A stretch of DNA of 64,000 nucleotides from the NCBI RefSeq assembly GCF_032854445.1, contig NC_088301.1, positions 22,377,808-22,441,807 of the forward strand. Direction: 5' to 3'. Made by a program: the position numbers and the translations under genes. The notes beneath the pieces are model-generated. The model worked only from the letters and a program-made list of their open reading frames with translations, made no database searches and was not told the DNA's origin. Shown here piece after piece: positions 11,348-22,639 of this stretch (within the stretch, counting starts at the first letter, position 1; every line of letters starts with the position of its first letter). The stretch is from Liolophura sinensis. Lineage: Eukaryota; Mollusca; Polyplacophora; Chitonida; Chitonidae.

Positions 11348-12711
11348 CCAAAAGATAATAACAGGAGGTCTACGAATTGTCAGCATTTTGTTGTATGTGT
11401 ATATGTACGCATGTGTGCTTTGGGGTTTACCTTGTACGTTGGGTTTTGACAAAATAGAAAGGGTCTTTTCTATAATCACAAGGTCTTTGATCATACCAAG
11501 TCAAAGACGAATATGATCGGTCGAATTTCTAAAATTTGTCGACAAATGTTTCGCTACTTCTCGATCGCAATGAACACTGTTCATAGCAGGCTATGGGATA
11601 AAAATTTATTTTCTACACTTAGATACTTACGTTCATTGGGTTGTTGTTCTCGTAACGCTTTATGAACTTGGTGTAAATACTGATCCTTTAATAACACTAC
11701 ACCTAAACCCTATCGTGAAAAACAGCTATTCTGATCGGGTTAAAAATAACGCCTGTTTACAATTACTGGCCGCTTTATGTCGTCTGATGAATACAAACGA
11801 GACCTTTCTGATCACTGGCGCACCCTTTTCCCACCATCCTGTACGTAAACGGATCTAAACCTTAATTTAGGAGCGAAACTATCCATGTCGCCAAAGCTGT
11901 TATTGACTGTTGTTTAGCGAGCTGCCATTGTTATGCAACTAAGTCCGGTAACTCCTGTGGGTAAGTCCGGTAGCGCTACAGCCTATATACCTGCCGTGCA
12001 AAAAAAGCATCCAGAATCTTCGAGCAGTTACAGGCTAGTTGACACACAGCCCAGATTCTCTCTGATCATAGCACCGCCAAAAAATCGATAGTGTTGTTCC
12101 TGCCGTCATTGTCCCTAGATTCGCCCACAATGTCTATACAGTCATGTTATAAACAGAACTCATCCCAGCCGCCTGTGAGCGTGAAGAGGAAACCATGCTA
12201 TAATGAGCTCCTCCTTACATTGAAAAAAAAAGAGAAAATAGAAAAAAGCAAAATACAAAGCAAACAAAGGAAAAATCAAACAAAAAACAAAGGAAAATCT
12301 AAACAATGACAAGCTAGATAAAAGAAGCAAGATATTGTTCACTGAGGCAGAATATTGTTTACCAATCTGCAATACGTAATGCTAGGAAAAATAACATGGC
12401 ATTGTTCATTGAGGCAGAACTTATTTCATTACACTGCGCAATACGTATTATAGTCTATGAAAGGCATACTATGTGAACACCTCGTTGAGTTGGGAACGGT
12501 GATGTCTGGATGAGCGCGACATTTTCTGACTTGTGTAGGGGGGTGGGGAGTGGGGGAATTGGGGGTGAAGGGGGTGCGAGCGGTTTTAATTCTAGGCGTG
12601 ACATTCCCTGGATAGGATGGATGATGGGGATAGCATTCTATAGGTGCGGCTCTCAGTTCAGCGTAAACAATGAGATGTTTTTTTCTGCTTAAGCTATGAC
12701 GCTAGGGGGAT
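11348..12711. other. Intergenic, with A-rich and G-rich tracts
   Basis: An A-rich purine stretch lies at about 12222-12308 and a G-rich stretch with at least four G-runs at 12536-12577 (possible G-quadruplex). No gene or known repeat recognised. Confidence 0.5.
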
Positions 12712-12815
12712 AGGGTAAAACCCTAACTGAGGTAAAGTGACAAGAGGCCATATTTCACCGGTTACGTGTGACCATTTACCATTTATCACACTGTCGTTGC
12801 TGCCCTGGTTTCACT
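12712..12815 (+). repeat. Fragment of dispersed element X
   Basis: Carries AAACCCTAACTGAGGTAAA, ACAAGAGGCCATATTTCACC, ACGTGTGACCA and TATCACACTGTCGTTGCT in the same order as the copies at 12950-13390 and, in part, 40530-41062. Confidence 0.7.
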
Positions 12816-12949
12816 TTCTATTTTGTAAATCTTTTCATAATATTTACTGGATAATGCGGTCGTGACGTATTTAAAGGTTTGGGGATAAGGGCTAGTATCT
12901 AGAGGTGACACGTCCTGTGTGTACCAGAGACAGAGTTTTAGGTGTGATT

Positions 12950-13390
12950 ATCTATTACACCTAAGCATCCCCGAGGCCTCTTGTTCTCATATGATTATTT
13001 ATTAAATTATGAAAACAACACCGTAGTTTGAGAAGTCATTGATCATTGGCATCTAATAAAGTGCTATTAACATTACTGCACATTCCCCCCACATAATTCT
13101 GCATAGCCCAGGGTGAAAGGGGTGGACGTATATTTATATATTTACTTGATTGGCGTTTTACCCCGTACTCAAGAATATTTCACTTAAACGACCACGGTCA
13201 GCATTATGGTGGGGTGAGCGTATAAGTTGCTGCTATTTAAACATTTAGAAGAAACATGAACAGTTGGAATAAAACTCTAACTGAGGTAAACTGACAAGAG
13301 GGCGAATTTCACCGGTCACGTGTGACCATTTGCCAGCTATCACACTGTCGTGGTTACTTGGTCTCAGTGTACTGTACTCTTTTATATTCA
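12950..13390 (+). repeat. Dispersed element X, long copy interrupted by a SINE fragment
   Basis: The left part (CCCCGAGGCCTC ... CATTACTGCACATTCC) aligns with 40545-40680. The right part (GTATAAGTTGCTGC, TCTAACTGAGGTAAA, CACGTGTGACCATTTG) aligns with 40705-40780. Family 1 SINE sequence at 13143-13220 lies exactly where the two parts adjoin in the uninterrupted copies. No open frame or transposase is evident. Confidence 0.65.
13143..13220 (-). mobile_element. SINE family 1, 3' end fragment inside element X
   Basis: Reads CTTGATTGGCGTTTTACCCC, then GTACTCAAGAATATTTCACT and a CAGCATTATGGTGG remnant. This is the reverse complement of the family tail and adjacent body. Confidence 0.8.
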
Positions 13391-13869
13391 TTAGCAGAGT
13401 TAGCAATTTTCTTGTTTACGACAGATGTGTGTCACATGTGGACCCGATGTGTCTGGGTTGATGTAGTAGACGAGAGAAGTGATGTGTACAGCAAGTAATA
13501 AGTAACTGGGTGTGGCCAGTTCTGAAGGGGTGGAGATATAGCCAGCAGACGAGAATGTCTGAATCGGTGAAAACTGAAAGCATTAGCGCTGACAAAGTCC
13601 ATGATCGATCATATCAGCTGTGCCACTGCCGACAAATCTCAATTCCTCATCTCATCGGAATACAATAAAGTATGTTTTTCCATGGCCTTGATGTCAAGCA
13701 CCCTGCCCTATTGGTTTACACACTAACACGTACAGCTAAGTTAGGAGATGTTTGAGTTGGACGTCACCTATCCATCTTCGTTCTCTGCGGTGTTTCTCTT
13801 AGTGACCCAGACAATTTGGTATTGTAATCCGCGCCCTTTCGCCGAAGGTCCGCCCCCACCGGTTGTTTT
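13391..13869. other. Intergenic, no gene seen
   Basis: No recognised feature. Confidence 0.5.
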
Positions 13870-14848
13870 CGTCTTTTGCCAACATTCATTTCCCCATCCA
13901 ATCGCCAATGGCTGCTAACTTTCGACATCTTTGTAACGACAGATCGCTATAGCCTGTGTGGTTTCAGTCAAAACGTGTTTTTTTTTTCTCGCTGTATTTC
14001 CAAGAGACGTTGCTATGGCAACTGCTGCAGACTGTTCATCGCTGAAAGAGATTATGTCTGGGAGCGAAATCGCATTGGCAATAGACTATCATCTGATTCG
14101 GTCCATGTGGAGGATGGCGACATCAACCGGCTGTAATACCTTTGCTTTTTGATCTGTTTCGCTGGCAATTTTGTATCCTGGGTTAATCGAGCTCGTGTTA
14201 TAGAAGAGCGGAGGGTTCTTTGTTGTTTTATTGTGCCACAACGCCCCGCCAGATGGTGTCTGACTTTTAGCTCGTCAACCGCAGGAATGCAGCTGAGAAA
14301 ATCGCCACGGCGTTCCCATGACTGACTAACTTCTTTTAGCCTGCAACGTCTACAGCTTTAATAGAGGAGCGCCGAATTTGGCAGCGTTTACGTCGAAGTG
14401 TTTTTTGGGGTTTTTTTTGGAGCAGCGCTTTACCCTGATCGGGAAGGACGAGAAACTGCGCAGCAAGGAGAGGTGTGCCGCCTATCAGCATACAAAGCTC
14501 ATGTTTAATTCAAATATCTCAGTTTCAGGAGGCCGGCTTGTGGTATTTCTCATTGGTGGATATGGATAACATGTCTGCTTCCAGTTGTGAAGAGAACTGT
14601 GACAGTCTGTGTTTCTATCGCACATTTGTCTCCCCGTAAACAGCCTCAGAAATCCGTGTCTGCTTGTCATTTCTACCTGTTCACGAGCGCAGATGACGGT
14701 GGATCGACGCCATGCCAGCAACTCCCGTGTGCCCGTTATCCGATCGACGCCCGGGAGCGGGGCGGGCCTGTCTCGCTCAGCACCCAGCGGAAAACGCGAT
14801 GTGAGGAGACTGGCCTAATAATTCACAAACAGGAAGGGTCCCTGGAGA
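13870..14848 (+). promoter_or_regulatory. Probable 5' flank / 5' UTR of gene B
   Basis: Directly upstream of the gene B start codon. CpG density rises from about 14690 and remains high through exon 1. A GC box (GGGGCGGG) lies at 14759-14766. No convincing TATA box was located, so the start site is unknown. If transcription starts above about 14587, the leader would contain an upstream frame opening at 14587 that runs to 14871 and overlaps the channel ATG in another frame. Placement as promoter/UTR is inferred from position and composition. Confidence 0.4.
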
Positions 14849-15146
14849 ATGGAGGGATCGGGGAAAGCTAGCCATGGCCCTCCGCCTGCGTATTCGGCCG
14901 AGGAGACGGCTAGCATGACGGCCACTCCGAAACGGCGAGGAAGACAGTCGATGACGTCGGATCAGAGAATCATGCTGAACGTTGGGGGAATCCGTCACGA
15001 GACGCACGTGTCCACGTTGCGCAACGTGCCCAACACGCGCCTCTCCCGCCTCTCCGAGACGCACATGCAGTCGCGTCAACAAGAGGAGTACTTCTTTGAT
15101 CGCCACCCGGCCGTCTTTAACTCGGTGATCGACTTCTACAGGACAG
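14849..15146 (+). CDS. Shaw-like: Gene B exon 1: Kv3/Shaw-type K+ channel N-terminus and first half of T1 domain
   Basis: Codes for the cytoplasmic N-terminus and the start of the tetramerisation (T1/BTB) domain, which sets subfamily-specific assembly. ATG 14849 is chosen because an in-frame TAA lies at 14819-14821 and the context is good (A at -3, G at +4). An internal Met (14912) is possible. Residues 1-40 are a Pro/Ser-rich, then basic, leader (TPKRRGR). From about residue 41 the T1 fold begins with IMLNVGGIRHETHVSTLR, then NTRLSRLSE and EYFFDRHPAVFNSVIDFYRT, all diagnostic Kv T1 blocks; NVGGxRHET favours Kv3. The exon ends ...AGGACAG before a GTGAGT donor (15147), in phase 1, splitting a Gly codon completed by exon 2. 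Open reading past 15146 is intron read-through. The region is CpG-rich compared with its flanks. Confidence 0.93.
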
Positions 15147-16079
15147 GTGAGTCATGCTATATGTGCTCGTCCTCGGGGTCACGGTCAGATTGGCATGCAT
15201 TATGTAATACGTGTGTACATGCCCTCTATAGAACGTGCTTGCTGACAGCATGCCATGTTAACTACAGTACACCCGCTTATTGCAGAGCACGTAAATGCAA
15301 GGATTACCATGTAGCCTTTTCCCCTGCTTTGCTGTGGTTATGCCACATAATTCATCTGGGTCTTTTAACGAGCCATAAAATGGCCAAACGTGCATGATTT
15401 GTCATTGAGAATGTAAATAACGTTAAAACGACGAGAATAATGTAAATGTCTGATGTTGTTCCTATCATGGAGGAAGACTAGCATGAGCATCACCACACAC
15501 GAATCGTGATCCAAGCCATATTTCATTGGCAGGCTGTAATATGGCGGGCGGCTTTGGTTTTCATCAGGTTATATGACCTCGCTAGCCGTACATGCTAATC
15601 GTTGTTGTTCTTATGCAATGGCTTGTGACTGCAGACTGTAGCCTGTTCAGCAGCCCTTTGAAGAGCCATCCTAGGTGAACAAAGCGGCCGGACACAGAGC
15701 TCAGCTCTAGCTGTTTGCCTCATCACTCAATTGACGGCATCTATTTAATGTCTGGCCTAGTCTCGACGTCAGACAGATAGACTTCAATTCACTAAGTGGG
15801 TTGTAATATTACCTTTGGATATGTCTGGCTAGACCAAGGGGACTTGGCTTGGCACTGGAGGGTGGGGTAGTGGTGGTGGGCTGTAATATCAAAGGAGGGA
15901 GTGAGGTCTACATCGGGCTGATCTCATCGGTAGATCAGGTGAACGAAGACAGCTCGATTCCAGATCTTACAGGAAGGTTTCCATGCGAATAAAGTGCATG
16001 TCAGAACTTCCAATGTATAAAAAGATGAGACAATGTACATGTGGATGCCATAGAAAAGAAAAGTCGAAAATATGAATAA
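15147..16079. other. Gene B intron 1, 5' part; no further gene seen
   Basis: Intron 1 spans 15147-28172 (about 13.0 kb, GTGAGT...TTTTAG). This first part has no repeat or exon that I recognise. Confidence 0.6.
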
Positions 16080-17235
16080 CATTCAGACTGACATCGGGAG
16101 AAAACGGTGTATTCCTTGCATTCTGCATATTGCAAATGCTGTGTGTTATTACTTGTGTTCAATACAAAAAGAAAATGTTGCGTGATATTCCGTGCATTCT
16201 GCATATTGCAAATGCTATGAGGTATTACTTGTGTTCAGTACAAGTAGAAAATGTTACGTGATATTCCGTGCATTCTGCATATTGCAAAAGCTATGAGGTA
16301 TTACTTGTGTTCAGTACAAGTAGAAAATGTTACATGATATTCCTTGCATTCTACATATTGCAAATGCTATGTGGTATCACCTGTGTTCAATATAAAAATA
16401 AAATGCTATGTTGTATTCTTTACATTCTGTAGCCTTGATGGAATGTTTGTGTAATCTTCCTGCCACATTGCATAAAAGTCTACATGGTATTCCTTATATT
16501 AAGTACACTGTAGAAAATGCTACTTGGTACTTATTTAAGCACACTGTGGAAAAATCTACATGGTGTTCCTTACATTAAGTTCAGCGTGGAAAAGTCTGCA
16601 TGGTATTCCTTACATTTTTTTTAAGCTCACTGTGGAAAAGGCAACTCGGTACTCCTTGATTTAAGCACACTGTGTAAAAGGCTACATGGTGTTCCTAACA
16701 TCAAGGGCACAGTTGAAAAGGCCACATGGCACTCCTTGCGTTAAGTTTAATGAAAAAGCCGCGCGATATTCCTTACATTAAGCACACTATGGAAAAGGCC
16801 ACATGGTATTTCTTATATTCTGCACATTGGTATTCCTTGCATCCCGGTTATTAGGGAAAATGATATAATGCTAATGCTTGAATTTGGCGCAGCAGGGAAA
16901 AGGTTATATGGTATTCCTTGCATTCTGAACATTGGGGGAAAGGTTATATGATATTCCTTGAATTCTGAACATTAAGGAAAAGGTTATACATTATTCCTTG
17001 TATTCTGAACATTGGGGGAAAAGGTTATACGTTATTCTCTGTATTCTGAACATTGGGAAAAAGGCTATACGGTATTCCCTGCATTCTCAATATTGTGTGA
17101 AAGGCTATACCGTATTCCCTGCATTCTGAACATTTGTGGGAAAGGCTATATGATATTCCCTGGGCTCTGAACATTGTGGAAAGGTTATACAGTATTCCCT
17201 GCATTCTAAATTGTGGAAAGGCTATACGGGACTGT
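16080..17235. repeat. Degenerate minisatellite, unit changing from about 75 bp to about 40 bp
   Basis: The left copies (16080-16390) repeat TGATATTCCGTGCATTCTGC ... GTTCAGTACAAGTAGAAAAT at about 75 bp. From about 16480 the unit shortens to GGTATTCCTTACATTAAG ... GTGGAAAAGG. From 16900 it is about 40 bp: GGTATTCCTTGCATTCTGAA + CATTGGGGGAAAGGTTATAT. All share the core GGTATTCCTTGCATTCTG. Confidence 0.85.
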
Positions 17236-17550
17236 TTTTATCCGGTTAGCAGCCAGATAAACTTACCTATTAATTTATGGTTGAAACTTCCATTATACAA
17301 GGACCATTACTGGTCCGAATTCCATGGCCGTAGTTACAAATTAAATAAAACTGGTTATACAATGACCATTGTATGGCTTTATATATAGAGAAAAGAAAAT
17401 CGTGTTCCAGTTCTATTCTCCATCTTGACTTTGAACAACTTAAAAGTCTAAATAACACTTAATTACAGCTTTAAGGTTGATAAACATCTTTTAAAATGTT
17501 ACATTAATTAAGATCTTATACCATGTGTACGGTTGGTTAAGATATTACCT
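17236..17550. other. Intron 1, no feature recognised
   Basis: AT-rich, no domain or repeat recognised. Confidence 0.5.
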
Positions 17551-17795
17551 GGGCCTCCGTGGCTCAGTTGGTTAGCGCGCGCTAGCGCAGCGTCATGACC
17601 CAGCAGTCTCCCACCAATACGGTCGCTGTGAATTCAAGTCCAGCTCATGCTGGCTTCCTCTCCTGACCCGTACGTGGAAGGGTCTGGTATTAACCTGCGG
17701 ATGGTCGTGGATGTCCCCCGGGCCCGGTTTCAACCCATCACAATGCAGGCCGCCGTCGTGTGAAACATTCTTGAGTACGGCGTAAAACACAAATC
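17551..17795 (+). mobile_element. SINE family 1, full-length copy
   Basis: The tRNA-like head GGGCCTCCGTGGCTCAGTTG carries A box TGGCTCAGTTGG and B box ATTCAAGTCC. The body contains GCTGGCTTCCTCTCC, CCTGCGGATGGTCGTGG and CCGCCGTCGTGTGAAA. The tail is TTCTTGAGTACGGCG + TAAAACACAAATC. The head is flanked by a family-specific GCGCGCTAGCGCAGCG palindrome. This is the best reference copy for the 5' end, although its tail lacks the AAAT run. Confidence 0.92.
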
Positions 17796-17954
17796 TTACC
17801 ATTTGTAGCTTAAATGAGATGAAAAGGTATCCATGTGTAAGGTTTGAAGAGTTAAGCAGGTGTAATCGTTTAACAGGAAAGACAAGCGTCTGATTCACCT
17901 GGTTTTGTTTTTCTCGACTTTCATATGTATCGCTTATTTGATTCACAAGTTAGA

Positions 17955-18812
17955 TTCTCGACTTGCCAACCATCTGGTTGACCAGACTCTCGACTTACTA
18001 ATTATCTGATTTATCAAACTTTTGACTTACCAGCCATCTGATTTACCACTCTCGACATACCAATCATCTGATTTACAAGACTTTTGACTTACCAACCATC
18101 TGATTCATCAGACTTTTGACCTACCAACCATCTGATTCATCACTCTCATCTTACCAACCATCTGATTCTCCAGACTCTCGACTTACCAACCATCTGATTC
18201 ACCAGACTCTTGACTTACCAACCATCTGATTCATCAGACTTTTGACTTACCAACCATCTGATTCTCCAGACTCTCGACTTACAAATCTTCTGATTCATCA
18301 GACTTTTTACTTACCATCCATCTGATTCACCGCACTCTTGACTTACCAACTATCTGATTCACCAGACTTTTGTCTTGCCATTCATCTGATTCACCGGACT
18401 CTCGACTTACCAACCATCTGATTCTCCAGAGTACTGACCTACCAACCATCTGATTTACCACCCGACTTACCAACCATCTGATTTACCAGGCTGTCGACTT
18501 TCCATCCATCTGATTCACAAACTCTCGACTTAGCAACTATCTGATTCACCAGACTCTCAACTTACCAACCAGCTGATTCACAAACTCTCGACTTAGCAAC
18601 CATCTGATTCACTAGACTGTCAACTTACCAACAATCTGATTCACCGGACTCTTGACTTACCAACCAACTGATTCACCAGACTTTTGACTTACCAACCATC
18701 TTATTCACCAGACTCTGGACTTACCAACCATCTGATTCACCAGGTTATTGACTTACCATCCATCTGATTCACCAGATCTTTAACTCACCAACCATCTGAT
18801 TCAATCGGTACA
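17955..18812. repeat. 32-bp minisatellite, about 26 copies
   Basis: The unit is ACTTACCAACCATCTGATTC + ACCAGACTCTCG, with frequent single-base variants (CTCTCG/TTTTG). The array is fairly homogeneous over about 860 bp. Confidence 0.92.
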
Positions 18813-20075
18813 GCCCAGCAGGCCACGGATTCTTGTGAATAATTAAACCCTCTTCTGTGAATAATCATCACAATGGCTAGATTGATCCCCGTTAGAAAAA
18901 ACTGAAAGATCTGCCAGATCATCAGCTTTGAAACAAGCTCCTAATTATAATTATACATTTATTGCACTTATATGAATCATCTCTTTGGCCATATCCAAGA
19001 ATAAACTCCTGCACATATGTCTGCGCCAAAAGCATTATGGTTGGAGGAAGCCCATCATGCTACCATATTACCACGCTACTTGGCTACAGTGCGACGCTAT
19101 CTCGATGGTACCAAACTACTTTGCTACAGGACGTGGGATTCAAATTTCAGCTCACTAGTACCAAGCCAGCTCGCTAGTACCAAGCCATTTCGCTTGTAAT
19201 GAACACACATTCTCCCTGCAGATGATGAAATAAAACAAGACAATCTCTACAGGACAAACATGTGAAGCATAGCTATCACATACAGGTCATGCGATGGATG
19301 AAGGACTTGTTTTTCCCAAATCGTTCGAAGTATTTCTGGTTTTGTTAATACTGGACAAATGTTTAATGCAACTATAACCCCTGGTGTTTGTGTGCTTTGC
19401 AATTGTCTGATTTATAGTGCTGCCTATGTGGAGTGATATTGTACAGACACCAGACATGACACCCAGCCTGGAGCTTTTATTAGGATATCGGGCAGATCAT
19501 GACACGGCCTATTCCATTAAAAGTGCTAGGCCATTAGGAGGTGACAGGATTATCTTAGCATTAGCGAACCCATTTGTGATCCTTCTGTCTAGGTGTTGGT
19601 CAGCTCAACCTATCGCTAAGTCTGTACCGTTTTGCGGGCCATCTTGGAGAAATTTTTCACACGTTTTTGATGGTATGAACTTTCAGTCGAAGTTGGTGGT
19701 TAGACAGAATTCTTTCGATTTGTAAGCTACATATTGATGAGAATTTTGTTGTATAACGATAGTAATCTACGAAAATTAAGCAAAAACTAGAGCATGTCTA
19801 TTTCAGCTGTATGTGAGGTGCAAAATAAAATCCTGGAACGTGGGATTCAAATTTCAAATCATTGAACATATGACGTGACCTTTCACTGCTGGTACCTTTA
19901 TGGGGGAGGGGATGAGGTGAGGTTGGGTGGGATGGGGTGGGACGGGGTGAAGGTGATCATGTAAAATATTAGCATCTTCGTCTACACGAAGCTTTGATTC
20001 CATTGCACTAACTTTTCCTTATTACAGCGCTGTTAACAATACAGTGTGCTTCAAAGGACCCCATTAAGTGAAAAT
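18813..20075. other. Intron 1; short direct repeats and a G-rich tract only
   Basis: Three copies of a roughly 19-bp CTAGTACCAAGCCAGCTCG-like motif lie at 19150-19195. ACGTGGGATTCAAATTTCA occurs at about 19131 and again at about 19838. A G-rich run (GGGTGGGATGGGGTGGGACG) is at about 19924-19943. No gene recognised; the 102-residue frame at 19417-19725 matches no family known to me. Confidence 0.5.
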
Positions 20076-20322
20076 TTTATTTATTTATTTATTTATTTGA
20101 TTGATATTTTACGCCGTACTCAAGAATATTTCACTAATACGGCGGCTAGCTTTATGGCGGGTGGAACCCGGCAGAGCCATTAGGAAACCCACAGCCATCC
20201 GCAGGTTGCTGAAAGACCTTCTCACGTACGACTGGAGAGGGAGCCAGCATGAGCTGGACTTGAACTCACAGCGACCGCATTGGTGAGAGACTCCTGGGTC
20301 ATTACGCTGCGCTCGTGCGAAG
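20076..20322 (-). mobile_element. SINE family 1, near full-length copy
   Basis: In the plus orientation it begins with a (TTTA)n tail (20076-20098), then ACGCCGTACTCAAGAATATT, the body with CCATCCGCAGGTTGCTG and GAGCCAGCATGAGCTGGACT, and CATTGGTGAGAGACTCCTGG. It ends within the head (GCTGCGCTCGTGCG). The terminal head segment appears replaced by unrelated sequence. Confidence 0.88.
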
Positions 20323-20330
20323 TGAAAATT

Positions 20331-20545
20331 GGATCCCTCGCTCACAGAACATTATAGGCAGCCCAATTAATTCGTGACCGAATTCAAATCCAGCTAGTGC
20401 TAGTTCTGCTACGTCAGGCAGGTTTCTCTGGTACCTGTCGGGGGACAATGAGTTCCTCCAAAAACATAAAATAAATCTGAACGATGTCGTGAAATATTCT
20501 CCAGCACCGGTAATGTATCGAACTCCAGTCATGTAATAAATATAT
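20331..20545 (+). mobile_element. Possible second tRNA-related SINE
   Basis: A B-box-like GAATTCAAATCCAGC is followed by a body with AGGCAGGTTTCTCTGGTACC and a tail-like AACGATGTCGTGAAATATTC. Related to family 1 only in the AAATATTC tail motif. The head is not resolved. Confidence 0.4.
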
Positions 20546-20764
20546 TAATAAAATTTTTGGACGCTGACATGCTTTTATTAACAACCAAACAGGATTTCAA
20601 CTTGTAGTTTTGTTGTGTACACACAAGAGCGAATTATGTCACACATGCTCGTAGCTTTTTGGAAATACACTTGAAGCCAGTAGATGGTACCCTGTATTCA
20701 TTACTGAGGTATGTCTGTTGTGGACTTTGGACAACATCATGTGCATTTAGTTCTTGGTTTTAAC

Positions 20765-21722
20765 CATTTATGTCACTGCTGTGGCGAGGACTGGCGGTTT
20801 CTCTGGGATGTCTCCTCGCCTTTATGACGCTGTTGTGGTGAGATATGGCGGAACGTTTCTCCAGGTTGTCCCCTCGGCTTTATGTCTCTATTGTCACAAG
20901 GTTTGGCGGGGTGTCTCCTTGGTTATGTAATAAAGGAGAAGAAAATTTAAATATCAATCAAATAGCACTGAACAGAGTATGCATTTCCTCGCAGGTGCAT
21001 GCCATAAAAAATTCTTATGTGTACCTCAAGTTGATAAATTATAAATAAAGTCAGCGCCAAAATCCGTTGTGGGCGACTGCATTTTGGCTAAGAACTAGTC
21101 CTGAAGCCTTCTGTGTTAGAGGGAGAATTGCCTTCGGAAACCGCTGAAGTGCAGTTCGTACATTCCCGGTAGAACTCTTCTTCCTAGAACAGTACAGTTC
21201 GTTTTCCGCTTGACGATCAGGAAACCGGAATGGTGGACGTAGGTTCCGAGTTTACACGAACAAGCAGGCAGTTTTAATGACTCTCATTGGCTAAGAGGCA
21301 ACACACCCCAAGCGATTTATGCCAGCTTTGCCGGTTTCAGGCTTTACGTGTCTGGCGAGAAAAATAGCAAAATTATGCAGCAGGCACCTCCAGATAGAAA
21401 AACTTGTGCTCTTTTCAGCATATAGTGTCATGTTTTTAAGTTTTCTTCTCCTTTAATATTGTGTTGAGATACAGTTGTTTCTTAAGGTGCCTCCTCGTCT
21501 TTATATCGTCATTGTGTCAAGGCATGGTGGAACGTTGCTTCAGGATGACTGATTGGCTTTATGTCGCCATAGTGTCGAGGCATGTCGCTAGTTTGGTAAG
21601 GTATAGAGGTTTCTGTGTGATGTCTCCCCCGCCTTTATGTCTCTATTTTCTCTGGGTTTCTAGGGGATGTCTCATCGGCTTTATGTCGCTGTAGAGGCGA
21701 AGTATGCAGGTTTCCCTGGGAT
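20765..21722. repeat. About 58-bp minisatellite split by an inserted element
   Basis: Copies of CTTTATGTCxCTxTTGTGxC + GAGGxATGGCGGAACGTTTC lie at 20765-20925 and resume at 21462-21722. The 523-bp element at 20932-21454 accounts for the gap. Confidence 0.8.
20932..21454. mobile_element. Terminal-inverted-repeat (MITE-like) element, 523 bp
   Basis: The left end AAAGGAGAAGAAAATTTAAA matches the reverse complement of the right end (AAAGGAGAAGAAAACTTAAA) with one mismatch over 20 bp. The flanking trinucleotide AAT is the same on both sides, a possible 3-bp target duplication. There is no transposase frame, so it is non-autonomous. Insertion into a tandem array defines both borders well. Confidence 0.78.
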
Positions 21723-22269
21723 GTATAGCACATATGTATAGCCTATAGGTATAGTGCAAAGGTATATACATGGGGAGTAGTTGGATTTAGCCGGCTCACC
21801 TGATCTGGTTGTCGATTGCATTATTGAAACGAGATGTCGCCTGCGTCTGAGGTATACTTCGCGCACGCGTCACATCGGTTGTGGATTATAAACAAGTTGA
21901 TTGGATGTTCATAAAGTCTGTGCTCCCAGTGCTGGTAACGGAGAAAGATCGGATAGAAATTACACAAATATTTACCGTATGGTCTATGTGTAATTGCCAG
22001 TGATAGGTGTGTTAGGTGGGTGGGTTTGAAGACCTTTGAACCATTTCAGTGATTGTGTTAACTATACTGGCTTTCCCGTTAGACTTTATTATATTATTGT
22101 ATTCGCCTTATTGTAAACCAAAAAATGGGTTGTTGTTTAGATTTTGATCAGTACTCTTTTGTGTTGGGTAGAGGGTCTGCGCGTTTTGTATTTCTTTGTT
22201 CCATGTCAGGTATTTTTTTAGGGCTCTCTCGTTTTCCTTTATCGCTGTTAAGTGTTTTTGTTAGTGTTA
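21723..22269. other. Intron 1, no feature recognised
   Basis: Nothing recognisable beyond low-complexity T-rich stretches. Confidence 0.5.
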
Positions 22270-22480
22270 TTATTTCGTTTGATCTGTGTCAGGCGTTTGA
22301 GCCTTGTCAGGCATCATCACTATCTTTGATCATTGTCAGGTATTTATGAAAGGTATCATGACTATCCTTGAGCCTTGGCAGGTATTTTTGAACGGTATCA
22401 TGACAATTTTGGAGTCTTGTCATGTATTTTTGAACCGCATCATAACTATTTTTGACCATTGTCATGTATTTTTTTTACCT
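22270..22480. repeat. About 42-bp degenerate minisatellite, about 5 copies
   Basis: The unit is roughly CTATCTTTGATCATTGTCAG + GTATTTTTGAAAGGTATCATGA. Confidence 0.75.
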
Positions 22481-22639
22481 TAAAATGACTTATGGTTGTG
22501 ACTCACGAGCTGTGAGTTCTATTCCATCCTTGGACAGAGAATTTTTCTGTTCTGCGACCTATACACTATTTTGGAGACCTCGGTCGAATAAGCGGTCGTT
22601 TGTTCTGGACTGATGCCGAAGTCTGGCATTGTGGATTGT

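Noticed and set aside
15147-15397. Extension of exon 1 to a 182-residue protein
   Set aside because: The frame runs through a consensus GTGAGT donor exactly where T1 homology stops; homology resumes at exon 2 in the matching phase.
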